A stretch of 64,000 nt of DNA from Pelagibius sp. (GTDB taxonomy: Bacteria; Pseudomonadota; Alphaproteobacteria; Kiloniellales; Kiloniellaceae), in the NCBI GenBank assembly GCA_028280305.1, contig JANQMC010000030.1:1-64000 (forward strand), in the 5' to 3' direction. The position numbers were made by a program, and so were the translations under genes. Below, piece by piece: positions 43,197 to 51,111 of this stretch. A model generated the notes under the pieces. That model had not been told where the DNA came from, made no database searches, and saw only the letters and a program-made list of their open reading frames with translations. Each line of letters starts with the position of its first letter. Position 1 is the first letter of the stretch.

Positions 43197-45365
43197 TTAC
43201 TGCCAGGGGTTACCCCCCGGGAAGACCGTCGAATTGTCGGGCTTCGGTTCCTGCATGTGCTTTCCGGGTCCTCCGGGCGCCGCATGCTTCACTTCGAAGC
43301 GCCGCTCCCTGCAGGTATTCGGCAGGATCTGGAGTCCGCGCCCATTGCGGGTGGCGCAAACCTCCACCCGCCACTGGCCAGGCTTCATCTTTGCGAGGTT
43401 CAGGTTGGCCACACCATTGGCCATCTTTGTCGGCAGGTAAGGATCCGTTACAAGCTTCATACGATAGAAGCGCAAAGCATAGATGGCGCCCGGTTTCGCG
43501 CCAACAAGGCGCACCTTTCCTCCGGCAACCTGAACGGCGCTGGCGGGAAGCCCGACCTGCGGATTGCCCGGCAACTGTGCGCTGCTGTCCGGAACGACTC
43601 CCGCCACCGGCGTGCATCTCATGACTTCGTCCTTGGATATGATCTCAAGAGTACTGCCGGAACTCCCGTAGACCTGCATGCTCAGGTGTATTTTTTGCTC
43701 CGGGGTCGGTTGCGGTCCCACGGCAGAGACCAGCCCGACGCCCTTCCACGCCAAAGTCCTTTCAGAGGGCGCGACGATATCCAGATTGACACCCTCATTC
43801 AGGGCAAAAGGAACCGGCCCGAAGCTCTTGTGTTCAGCGAAGAGTACTACTGTGCCGGAGACATCGCTGCGGCCGACGAGGTTCCCGATCACCTGGTAAC
43901 GGCTTGGACAGAGGAACCGCCCGCCGACGGGGACGGACTCGACGACCTTCACCTTGATCGACGGCTCCGGCCAGATCGGATGGCAAATCAAGCGCAATTC
44001 GTTCTCGTCTTCGTCGGCAACGAAAACATCGGCAGTACCCTCATTTGCGCGAACGATCGCCCGATAGATCACTAGCTGGTTCGGCGCGGTTTCGCTTGCC
44101 GCCGAAACGCCATGCCACGAGATATCGTGACCAGCAGCGAATTTTTCTTCGCTGCCCGCTTCGAGATCAAACTGGCGGATCTCCAGCAGTGAGTCATTGC
44201 CGAAGAGCTGAACCGTGGCTGCACCCTGAGCCCTGCCTGAGACCTGGCCGCGCACCCAGATGCGCGATGGGCAGGACCAACGCTCTCCGAGAACCACTTC
44301 TTTTTTTGTTTCAGCTTCCAGGATCTCGATCGTCGGCGGCAACTCGGTCGTCTTGCCGCCGGGCGCTGCCGTCGCGTTGCAGGTTACCGCATAGTCCACC
44401 CAAGGGGACTGGAAATTCGAACTCTCGCCGACCATGCGGATTTTGCCGCTCATGGCACCGCCGTCGTCCGTCAGCGGAAGCTGATGGGTGAAGTTGGCGA
44501 TCTTGGCCGCGGACGTCGTTACGGTCTTGACGCCGCTCTTTTCACCCTTGTCATCGACGTAGCGGAAGCTCACCGTTTCGTTCGGGTGTAGACTCGTGAT
44601 GCTGCCGGCAGCGTTCAGGCGGCAGACCGAGATGTTACTCGTCACGGCGATGGCCAGCGCCGAGTCCGCCACTTGATTCAGAGTCAAGGTAGTCAGAGGG
44701 CCGAACTCTATCTTCGCGCAGGTCACCATGAGTTCCGGATCGAGGGCGGCTTCTTGCGGTGGGACGATACCGCCGGCGGCACCTGACATCTCGTAGGTCA
44801 GCGCACCTCTGACAGGCACCTTGACCAAGTGGTCGGAACCGAAGATGTCGAAATTGGACATGCCATCCGCCCGCAGATCGGCGGCGTTCTGGTTGCAGGC
44901 ATCCGCGGCAAGTGCGGAATAGGCCGAGCGCGGGATTACCAAGGCCTCGTCACGGTCGACTGTTTTCGGGCGGCTGCCGACGGGGTAGGAGACCGTAAGC
45001 CCGTTGTCCTTGAAGTCGAACCACTGACCCGAACTCATCTTGCCCTGCGCCCAGGCGCTCCAAGTCTTCACCCGGCCGACGGTGCCGGCATCCAGCAGTA
45101 TCCGGACATGAACGACGACATCGTCTGTGCCGTCTTCCACTTGGGTGTAGATGGCACCGTTACCGATCACCTTGATTGACGGTGCGGACAGCTGCTTGAC
45201 ATAAATCTGACCGTCGTCGGCGAACACCGGCGCCGACAGCAAAAGGCCCGCCGCCATGGTGGCAGCGCCGATCAGACAGTGTTGAAATGCCGGGTTCCCA
45301 TGGCGGCGGCTCGACGCATGGCTTTGGCGGCGCCGGGCGCCGCGGCTCGAAGAGACCCACATCAT
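43197..45365 (-). CDS. Modular secreted protein 5 (two CP modules, divergent C-terminus)
   Basis: 722 residues from ATGATG at 45365 with AGGAG upstream. Signal peptide about 30-49 (IGAATMAAGLLLSAPVFA). N-domain: ACNQNAADLRADGMSN, IFGSDHLVKV, YEMSGAAGGI, MVTCAK. Ig-like module: CRLNAAGSITSLHPNETVSF to AVTC. CP modules: RWSCPSRIWVRGQVSGRAQG to LICH, and RFLCPSRYQVIGNLVGRSDV to MRC. The C-terminal domain is shorter: GKVRLVGAKPGAIYALRFYR and GQWRVEVCATRNG, then CRERRFEV and the end VFPGGNPWQ rather than VFIMPGxG. It is the most distant member, probably the oldest split. Confidence 0.7.
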   Translation of the reverse strand: MMWVSSSRGARRRQSHASSRRHGNPAFQHCLIGAATMAAGLLLSAPVFADDGQIYVKQLSAPSIKVIGNGAIYTQVEDGTDDVVVHVRILLDAGTVGRVKTWSAWAQGKMSSGQWFDFKDNGLTVSYPVGSRPKTVDRDEALVIPRSAYSALAADACNQNAADLRADGMSNFDIFGSDHLVKVPVRGALTYEMSGAAGGIVPPQEAALDPELMVTCAKIEFGPLTTLTLNQVADSALAIAVTSNISVCRLNAAGSITSLHPNETVSFRYVDDKGEKSGVKTVTTSAAKIANFTHQLPLTDDGGAMSGKIRMVGESSNFQSPWVDYAVTCNATAAPGGKTTELPPTIEILEAETKKEVVLGERWSCPSRIWVRGQVSGRAQGAATVQLFGNDSLLEIRQFDLEAGSEEKFAAGHDISWHGVSAASETAPNQLVIYRAIVRANEGTADVFVADEDENELRLICHPIWPEPSIKVKVVESVPVGGRFLCPSRYQVIGNLVGRSDVSGTVVLFAEHKSFGPVPFALNEGVNLDIVAPSERTLAWKGVGLVSAVGPQPTPEQKIHLSMQVYGSSGSTLEIISKDEVMRCTPVAGVVPDSSAQLPGNPQVGLPASAVQVAGGKVRLVGAKPGAIYALRFYRMKLVTDPYLPTKMANGVANLNLAKMKPGQWRVEVCATRNGRGLQILPNTCRERRFEVKHAAPGGPGKHMQEPKPDNSTVFPGGNPWQ

Positions 45366-45389
45366 CTTCTCCTAAGTCCGAATTGTCCT

Positions 45390-45409
45390 GGATCCGTAAC
45401 TCCGGATCC
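45390..45409. promoter_or_regulatory. Palindrome in the leader of modular protein 5
   Basis: Perfect 7-bp inverted repeat GGATCCG-TAACTC-CGGATCC, 24 bp before the start codon. It can act as a DNA operator or as an RNA hairpin near the ribosome site. Confidence 0.4.
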
Positions 45410-45533
45410 ATTGCCTGTGGGTCGCATGTATGGGGTGGGCGGTTCACTCCGACCTGAAGCCTTTTCGTCTCGTCGGGTTTCACGGGCGTTGCCGCCCCGC
45501 TGGAACGTCCAAGCAATAAGACGAAAAGATGGT

Positions 45534-45602
45534 GACGGGCGGCCGCAGTCGCCGCCAACAGCCGCCCGTCCACGGGTTGCCGAGCAGAAAAATTGCTCAC
45601 CC
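45534..45602. repeat. Hairpin repeat family 2, copy 3
   Basis: GACGGGCGGC-CGCAGTCGCC-GCCAACA-GCCGCCCGTC is nearly the same as copy 2, and AGCAGAAAAATTGCTC continues the match. It lies 169 bp upstream of modular protein 5. Confidence 0.75.
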
Positions 45603-45692
45603 CCCGTTCCTTCAGGCCGGCAAGCGGCCCGATTGCGCTCCTAGGTCGAACAGGAACAGGGTAAAGTTCAATCTTTCTGGGAAATTCGGCCG

Positions 45693-46589
45693 TCAGCTTT
45701 CGGGCAGGGGAATGAACTCGTCTTCGCCGGGCACGGCGGCGAAACGCCCGGCCTTCCAGTCCGCCTTGGCTTGCTCGATGCGCTCGGGCGTGGAGGCGAC
45801 GAAGTTCCACCAGATATGGCGCTGACCGTCGATGGCCGCGCCGCCGAGCAGCATCACCCGGCTGGCCACCCTTGCCGTCATTTCCACTGCCGCGCCGGGA
45901 GCAAGGACCGCCATGGTGTTCGATTCATACAGCCGTCCCGCGATCTCCAGACTGCCACCCACGACGTAGGCCGCCCGTTCGGCATGGTCGGCGGGCAGTG
46001 TCAGCGCCGCCCCTTCGTCGAACTCCGCATGAACATAGAACATCTCCGAAAACACCCGCACGGGCGAAGACTGGCCGAAGACCGCGCCGGCGATCAACCG
46101 CATCCAGACACCCGGCTGCTGGATCTCGGGCAAGTCCGCCGTTGGATAGTGAACGAATTCCGGTTTGGTCTCTTCCTGGGCCAGCGGCAGCGCGATCCAT
46201 GACTGCATCCCATGCAGACGCTGAACGCTCGCCCGGGCTTCCTCACCGCTGCGCTCAGAATGCACGATGCCCCTGCCCGCGGTCATCCAGTTCACCGCGC
46301 CCGGGCGGATCGCCTGAACCACCCCCAGACTGTCGCGGTGCATGATCTCACCGTCAAAGAGATAGGTGACCGTCGCCAGACCGATGTGGGGATGGGGCCG
46401 CACGTCAATCCCCTGCCCCGCCGCGAACGTCGCCGGCCCCATCTCGTCGAGAAAGATGAAAGGGCCCACGAGGCGCCTTTTGGCATAGGGCAGAATACGC
46501 CGCACGGAAAACCCGCCGAGGTCGCGGCTGCGCGGGGCGATGGTCAATTCGACCGGATCGTTGCTCTTGATCGTGGGGGAGTCGTTCAT
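45693..46589 (-). CDS. Pirin family protein
   Basis: 298 residues. Pirins are bicupins with an iron site; some have quercetinase activity, and bacterial members are implicated in oxidation state sensing. RILPYAKRRLVGPFIFLDEMGP and DVRPHPHIGLATVTYLFDGE with metal-binding His residues, MHRDSLG, NWMTAGRGIVHSE, and the Glu in IVHSER complete the N-terminal cupin signature. The C-terminal cupin is shorter (ALTLPADHAERAAYVVGGSL). No signal peptide. Likely cytoplasmic; the partner is unknown. Confidence 0.93.
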   Translation of the reverse strand: MNDSPTIKSNDPVELTIAPRSRDLGGFSVRRILPYAKRRLVGPFIFLDEMGPATFAAGQGIDVRPHPHIGLATVTYLFDGEIMHRDSLGVVQAIRPGAVNWMTAGRGIVHSERSGEEARASVQRLHGMQSWIALPLAQEETKPEFVHYPTADLPEIQQPGVWMRLIAGAVFGQSSPVRVFSEMFYVHAEFDEGAALTLPADHAERAAYVVGGSLEIAGRLYESNTMAVLAPGAAVEMTARVASRVMLLGGAAIDGQRHIWWNFVASTPERIEQAKADWKAGRFAAVPGEDEFIPLPES

Positions 46590-46640
46590 TGTCTTTTGTC
46601 CAAAAGGTCTCCGACCGACCCAGAGGCGCGCCGGGGCGGT

Positions 46641-46976
46641 CTAACGCTCTTGCTGTTCGAGCGAGGGAGTCCTGGTTTTCAGGCGCCACATCTCGAAGAG
46701 TCCCATGCAGATCGGCACAACGCCGAGAACCAGCAGCAACAATCCGGCCGGTTCGCTGCCCAAGCGGCTTTCCAGATAGGAAGTTGCATAGAAGTCGTCG
46801 ATGACGGGTTGCCCCCATTCACCATAGGACAACAAGGCGACGCTCCAGGCCACCATACAGAAAGCGGCGCTCAGCAGAGCCAGCACGCGGATGATGGAGC
46901 GCGCCAGATCGGCGCTGCCCAGGGCCAGCAGATAAGCCACTAAAGCGGTCGTAAACAGCAACGGCAGGAGGTCCAT
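46641..46976 (-). CDS. Small membrane protein, unknown function
   Basis: 111 residues from the ATG at 46976; an upstream extension to 47141 overlaps the CinA-like gene and is Arg/Gly-rich, so it is rejected. Three membrane helices are visible: LLPLLFTTALVAYLLALG, IIRVLALLSAAFCMVAWSVALL and PAGLLLLVLGVVPICMGLFEMW. Downstream of the third helix is a short charged tail. AGGAGGTCC immediately precedes the ATG. No family recognised. Confidence 0.65.
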   Translation of the reverse strand: MDLLPLLFTTALVAYLLALGSADLARSIIRVLALLSAAFCMVAWSVALLSYGEWGQPVIDDFYATSYLESRLGSEPAGLLLLVLGVVPICMGLFEMWRLKTRTPSLEQQER

Positions 46977-47046
46977 CGCCTTGAGCCCTTCTTTCTCCCC
47001 CGGCTTCCCCCGCCAGGGTCCTGTCTGCCCCCGAAATGCCCGACTG

Positions 47047-47862
47047 TCAGCCTGCAGCCCGCTCGCCCGTGGCGGCTCCCTTGCTGTCCTGCTCTTTCTG
47101 GAGCGGGCGATCACCCGGCTCCCAATCCCCGTCACCCCCAAGCGCCGCGATCATCTTATCGACGGCACCCGCCGCCTCTTCCAGCACCGCCTCGTCCGTC
47201 GACCGCAGCACCACCCTGACGCCGAAGTTACCCTGCCGGTTGAACGGATAGCTGCCGATCTCGACAGCGGGAAACCGCGTCTGGATCTCGCCCAGGCTTG
47301 CGGCGATGGTGCCCTCGCCCAAACCTATCGTCACGGTCTTCGACTGCAGCGGCGCGCCGCCGGCAAGACGATGCCGCAGGCTCTGGAACATCGCCTGCAT
47401 GATGGCGGGAATACCGGCCATCACGAAGACGTTCTCCATCTGGAAGCCGGGCGCCTGGCTCACCGGGTTCTCGATCAGCGTCGCCCCCTCCGGCGTCCGC
47501 GCCATCCGCAGGCGTGCCTCGTTCAGTTGGCCGGGTTCATAGTGGGCTTCAAGGATCGCCCGCGCCTCCGGGTTAACGATCAGGGGCACACCGAAGGCCT
47601 TTGCGACGCAGTCGGCGGTGATGTCGTCGTGGGTCGGCCCGATCCCGCCGGTGGTGAAGACATAATCGAAACGCGGGCGCACCTCGTTCAGGGTGGACAC
47701 GATGACCGCCTCGTCATCGGGCACCACCCTGACCTCCATCATGCGGATACCGATGCTGTTCAGTTCCTCGCCGATGTAGGCGAGGTTCTTATCCTGGGTG
47801 CGCCCGGAGAGAATCTCATTGCCGATGATAAGCAGGCAGGCTGTGATCGTCGGCGCCGTCAC
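47047..47862 (-). CDS. CinA N-terminal/molybdopterin-binding domain protein
   Basis: 271 residues. The N-terminal MoCF/MoaB-like domain has IIGNEILSGRTQDKNLAYIG and FTTGGIGPTHDDITADCVAK, the substrate-binding GGIGPTHDD motif. CinA proteins with this domain hydrolyse ADP-ribose or bind molybdopterin-like ligands. The protein lacks the C-terminal nicotinamide-nucleotide amidase domain found in full-length CinA (about 410 residues), so it is the short form widespread in alphaproteobacteria. Its middle (AGIPAIMQAMFQSL) matches the CinA linking domain. A separate pncC gene would be expected elsewhere. Confidence 0.9.
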   Translation of the reverse strand: MTAPTITACLLIIGNEILSGRTQDKNLAYIGEELNSIGIRMMEVRVVPDDEAVIVSTLNEVRPRFDYVFTTGGIGPTHDDITADCVAKAFGVPLIVNPEARAILEAHYEPGQLNEARLRMARTPEGATLIENPVSQAPGFQMENVFVMAGIPAIMQAMFQSLRHRLAGGAPLQSKTVTIGLGEGTIAASLGEIQTRFPAVEIGSYPFNRQGNFGVRVVLRSTDEAVLEEAAGAVDKMIAALGGDGDWEPGDRPLQKEQDSKGAATGERAAG

Positions 47863-47867
47863 GATAC

Positions 47868-48416
47868 TCAGAACTCCAGCCGCGGCAGCACGGCATCGCT
47901 GCGGACATAGCCCTTGGCTTCCATGCAGCCGGTCATCAAAGATCCCCGGCGCTGCCGCAGGTCGAACTCGTCGACCCGCTGGCGCAGGCCGGAATAGCGC
48001 GACTGGCTGGTCAGCGTGTCGATCCCGGCGTTACGGTCATCGGTGATCTGGGCGTCGCGTCGCGTCTGCGCCGATGCATAGGCATAGCAGTCCTCGATGT
48101 CGGCCCGATAGGCCTCTTCATCCTCGGCCCGCTGCACCTGCCAGGTGGAGCCGTCGGGGCCCTTCAGGATCACGCCGCCTTCCTCTTCGCCATCGGCCGC
48201 CGGCAGGCCCGCGCTCTGTTCGCTTTCGCTCACGCCCGGGGGCGGTAGGGCATCGCCACCGGCCGCACCGGCATCAACGCTGCCCGGCGGCGGTGCGGAG
48301 CCGCTGTTGTCGCCGCCGAGTACATTGGAATCCGAAGTGCAGGCGGCCAGCGCCAGCAGACCTGCGGAAGCGATGGAGATAAGCAAAAGCGAACGGCGGC
48401 TTGACTGGACGAGCAT
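47868..48416 (-). CDS. Lipoprotein, unknown function
   Basis: 182 residues from the ATG at 48416. A lipoprotein signal (LLLISIASAGLLALAAC) ends in a lipobox LALAAC, so the Cys should be lipidated. A Gly/Ser/Pro-rich linker follows, then a small domain with cysteines in ADIEDCYAYASAQ and MTGCMEAKGYV. These two Cys with QTRRDAQ and RYSGLRQRVDE may form a conserved disulfide fold. It resembles outer-membrane small lipoproteins of alphaproteobacteria of unknown role. It ends 5 bp before the CinA-like gene on the same strand. Confidence 0.8.
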   Translation of the reverse strand: MLVQSSRRSLLLISIASAGLLALAACTSDSNVLGGDNSGSAPPPGSVDAGAAGGDALPPPGVSESEQSAGLPAADGEEEGGVILKGPDGSTWQVQRAEDEEAYRADIEDCYAYASAQTRRDAQITDDRNAGIDTLTSQSRYSGLRQRVDEFDLRQRRGSLMTGCMEAKGYVRSDAVLPRLEF

Positions 48417-48622
48417 GGAAAATCCCTTGCGGCGACGAGGTCCAATAGGCGCCTCCAAACCCAGATCGAAGAGCCTGGGTGGAGCAGGCGGAAAGGCATT
48501 GCTAGACTGTGATTCCTAGAGTGGCTTCCCGGGCTGTAAGTTGCAAGCCCATGTCATTAACTCTTCGCGGAGCGATAACACCTGACGGTTGAGCGCCTCG
48601 AGGCTTCAATTAGATCATCGTA

Positions 48623-49324
48623 ATGGACTTTCCAGCCCCCCTGATCCAAGGCCGTCTGATCCGGCGCTACAAACGTTTTCTCTCCGACATCGAAATGCCG
48701 GACGGCAGTGAAATCGTCGCTCACTGTGCCAACCCAGGCTCCATGCTGGGTTTGGCCACTCCCGGTTCGGTTGCATGGCTCTCCCCCGCGACCAACCCAA
48801 AGAGAAAGCTGAAATTCTCCTGGGAACTGGTCGAATCCGACGGGGCGCTGGTCGGAATCAATACCGGGCGGGCCAACGCGGTGGTCGCCGAAGCGCTGGA
48901 GGCGGGCAGCCTGGAGGCTTTTCAAGGCTATGGGGCGGTGCGGCGCGAGGTTCCCTACGGGTCCAACAGCCGGATCGACTTCCTCCTGCCGGGCGACGAG
49001 GCCCCGGACTGCTTTATAGAAGTGAAGTCGGTCACCCTGAAGCGCGGCGGCGGTCTGGCGGAATTCCCGGATTCGGTTACGGCGCGCGGCGCTAAACATC
49101 TGATGGAGCTCGCAAAAATTGCCCAAGAGGGTCAACGGGCGGTGATGCTCTTCCTGGTGCAGCGCGGCGATTGCGATGCCGTCTCCGTGGCCGAGGACAT
49201 CGATCCCGTCTACGCCGCCGCCCTTCGCCAGGCGTTAGCAAAAGGGGTTGAAGTCCTGTGCTATAGTTGCAACGTATCGCCGGAGGCGGTGAGGTTGGAC
49301 GCTGCCCTGCCTTTAAGGCTATAA
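48623..49324 (+). CDS. sfsA: DNA/RNA nuclease SfsA
   Basis: 233 residues. SfsA proteins have an N-terminal OB-like domain (GRLIRRYKRFLSDIEM, CANPGSMLGL) and a C-terminal nuclease-like domain. RIDFLLPGDEAPDCFIEVKS carries the PD-(D/E)xK core, and FPDSVTARGAKHLMEL plus AVMLFLVQRGDCD follow. In E. coli it was identified as a stimulator of maltose genes. The ATG at 48623 gives the expected start MDFPAPLIQGRLIRRYKRFL. It diverges from the lipoprotein gene. Confidence 0.95.
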   Translation: MDFPAPLIQGRLIRRYKRFLSDIEMPDGSEIVAHCANPGSMLGLATPGSVAWLSPATNPKRKLKFSWELVESDGALVGINTGRANAVVAEALEAGSLEAFQGYGAVRREVPYGSNSRIDFLLPGDEAPDCFIEVKSVTLKRGGGLAEFPDSVTARGAKHLMELAKIAQEGQRAVMLFLVQRGDCDAVSVAEDIDPVYAAALRQALAKGVEVLCYSCNVSPEAVRLDAALPLRL

Positions 49325-49370
49325 GCGGCTTCCGCAGCGCGACTCTTTAAGGAAGACTGCGGTAAGATTT

Positions 49371-49399
49371 GGCCCCGAGAGCCAGTTTTTTTTGGGGCC
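49371..49399. promoter_or_regulatory. Stem-loop in the map leader
   Basis: GGCCCC (49371-49376) pairs with GGGGCC (49394-49399); the loop contains an uninterrupted TTTTTTTT run. It lies 38-66 bp before the map start codon. It could be a transcriptional pause or the end of the sfsA transcript. Confidence 0.4.
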
Positions 49400-49436
49400 G
49401 GTTTCGGAGAGCAACTCCCCAACAGGGGTCGAAGAG

Positions 49437-50264
49437 ATGAAGCAAGGTTACAGCGCAGAAAGAGTCAGCCCGCGGGACGGCGGCTACGTCATTCACGACG
49501 AAGCCGGCTTTGAAGGCATGCGCCGGGCCGGCAGACTTGCCGCCGAGACCCTGGACATGATCACCCCGGAGGTGAAGCCGGGTGTAACGACGGAAGATCT
49601 GAATCAGCTCTGCCACGACTTCATCGTCGGCCACGACGCCGTTCCGGCGCCCCTGGGCTATCGCGGTTTTCCCAAGTCGATCTGCACCTCGGTGAACCAT
49701 GTCGTCTGCCATGGCATTCCCAGCCCCGACAAGCGGCTGGAGGACGGCGACACGCTCAACATCGATGTCACCGTCATCGTCGACGGCTGGCACGGCGATA
49801 CCAGCCGCATGTTTTACGTCGGCGAACCCAAGATCAAGGCCCGCCGCCTCGCCGAAGTCACTTATGAATCGATGATGCGCGGTATCGAGGTGGTGAAGCC
49901 CGGCGCGACCCTGGGCGACATCGGCCACGCCATTCAGAGCTTCGCCGAGAAGCAGCGCTTCTCCGTGGTGCGTGACTTCTGCGGCCACGGCCTGGGCCAG
50001 GTTTTCCATGACGCGCCCAGCGTGCTGCACTACGGTCGGCCGGGCGACGGCATCGCCCTGCGCGAAGGCATGTTCTTCACCATCGAGCCGATGATCAACG
50101 TCGGACGGCCGGAGGTGAAAATCCTGCAGGACGATTGGACGGCGGTGACCCGCGACATGAAGCTTTCGGCCCAGTTCGAACACTCCATCGGCGTCACCGC
50201 GACGGGCTATGAGATCTTCACCCTCTCGCCCAAGGGCTGGCATGCCCCGCCCTATGAGGTCTGA
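49437..50264 (+). CDS. map: Type I methionine aminopeptidase
   Basis: 275 residues from the ATG at 49437, preceded by AGGGGTCGAAGAG. It removes initiator methionine from new proteins. Metal ligands are in NIDVTVIVDGWHGDTSRMFY (two Asp), FCGHGLGQVFHDAP (His), FTIEPM (Glu) and AQFEHSIGV (Glu). VNHVVCHGIP is the conserved His segment of the substrate pocket. A GGCCCC/GGGGCC stem (49371-49399) with a T-rich loop lies in the leader. Adjacent radC starts 31 bp after the stop. Confidence 0.95.
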   Translation: MKQGYSAERVSPRDGGYVIHDEAGFEGMRRAGRLAAETLDMITPEVKPGVTTEDLNQLCHDFIVGHDAVPAPLGYRGFPKSICTSVNHVVCHGIPSPDKRLEDGDTLNIDVTVIVDGWHGDTSRMFYVGEPKIKARRLAEVTYESMMRGIEVVKPGATLGDIGHAIQSFAEKQRFSVVRDFCGHGLGQVFHDAPSVLHYGRPGDGIALREGMFFTIEPMINVGRPEVKILQDDWTAVTRDMKLSAQFEHSIGVTATGYEIFTLSPKGWHAPPYEV

Positions 50265-50294
50265 CGCAAAACACCGCAAGCCGGCCTAAGTCAG

Positions 50295-50993
50295 GTGGAA
50301 GAGGCACCCTCAAAGGACCTAAAGCCTCACTATCACGGGCATCGCGACCGCCTGCGTGATCGCCTGCTGGAACGCGGCGGCGACAGCCTTGCCGACCACG
50401 AGATCCTGGAATTCCTGCTGTTCGGCGCCAAGCCGCGCGGCGACACCAAGCCACTGGCCAAGGCGCTGCTGACCGCCTTCGGCAGCCTTTCGAAGGTGCT
50501 GACCGCCAACCCGGAGGCCCTGGCCAAAGTGCCGGGCATGGGCAAGGCCTCCATCGCCGCCCTGACGATCGTGCCGGAGGCCGCCGCCCGCCTGGCGCGC
50601 GAAGAAATGAACGAGGCGCCGGTCATCTCCGGCTGGGACAAGCTGCTGGACTACTGCCGCATCACCATGGCCCACGAGCCGGTGGAACAGTTCCGCCTGC
50701 TGTTCCTAGACAAGCGCAACCGCGTCATCGCCGACGAGGTGCAGCAGCAGGGCACCATCGACCACACCCCAGTCTACACCCGCGAAGTGGTGAAGCGGGC
50801 CCTGGAGCTGGGCGCCGCCGCCCTGATCCTCGTGCACAATCATCCCTCCGGCGAACCCGAGCCCTCGCCCGCCGACATCGCCATGACCGAGGAACTGCGC
50901 GCCGCCGCCGACAAGCTGGGCATCGCCATCCACGACCATCTGGTCATCGGCCGCGCCGGCCACGCCAGTTTCCGGGCAATGGGTTTGCTGTAG
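50295..50993 (+). CDS. radC: RadC (JAB domain) family protein
   Basis: 232 residues from a GTG at 50295. The N-terminus HGHRDRLRDRLLERG is the RadC family signature, followed by a helix-hairpin-helix (ANPEALAKVPGMGKASIAAL). The C-terminal JAB/MPN+ domain has the metal motif LVHNHPSGEPEPSPADIAMT. The family name comes from an E. coli mutant; biochemical function is unsettled, and deubiquitinase-like metalloprotease folding is inferred. Start codon has weak spacing to CAGG. Followed by purB after 118 bp. Confidence 0.93.
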   Translation: MEEAPSKDLKPHYHGHRDRLRDRLLERGGDSLADHEILEFLLFGAKPRGDTKPLAKALLTAFGSLSKVLTANPEALAKVPGMGKASIAALTIVPEAAARLAREEMNEAPVISGWDKLLDYCRITMAHEPVEQFRLLFLDKRNRVIADEVQQQGTIDHTPVYTREVVKRALELGAAALILVHNHPSGEPEPSPADIAMTEELRAAADKLGIAIHDHLVIGRAGHASFRAMGLL

Positions 50994-51049
50994 GGCCTGC
51001 GCGGCGCTATAAAGCAGGCCTCGCAGCACTGTCTTTCCTTTCCTTCCGC

Positions 51050-51065
51050 GGCCCCTTTCGGGGCC
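51050..51065. promoter_or_regulatory. Small hairpin in purB leader
   Basis: GGCCCC-TTTC-GGGGCC, a 6-bp stem with 4-base loop, no T-run after it, 46 bp before the purB start. A weak terminator or leader structure for purB. Confidence 0.35.
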
Positions 51066-51111
51066 TGCTCTCGTTCAGGACCGGACGCCTCTTGTTTCAG
51101 GAAACCCTTGG

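Larger units (their letters stand above)
45366..45692. other. Intergenic region with palindrome and hairpin repeat copy 3
   Basis: 327 bp between modular protein 5 and pirin, both on the minus strand. It contains GGATCCG-N6-CGGATCC (45390-45409) in the likely 5' leader of protein 5 and hairpin repeat copy 3. Nothing coding is seen. Confidence 0.55.

Noticed and set aside
42676-43440. Plus-strand frame of 254 codons
   Set aside because: It runs through two terminators and into the antisense of modular protein 5.
29993-45700. Attachment-site duplicate of the tRNA-Leu 3' end
   Set aside because: No second copy of GGTTCGAGTCCGGCAG was found by eye in the region.
46641-47141. Longer form of the small membrane protein (166 residues)
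   Set aside because: Extension overlaps the CinA-like gene and is Arg/Gly-rich; the inner ATG at 46976 has AGGAGG.
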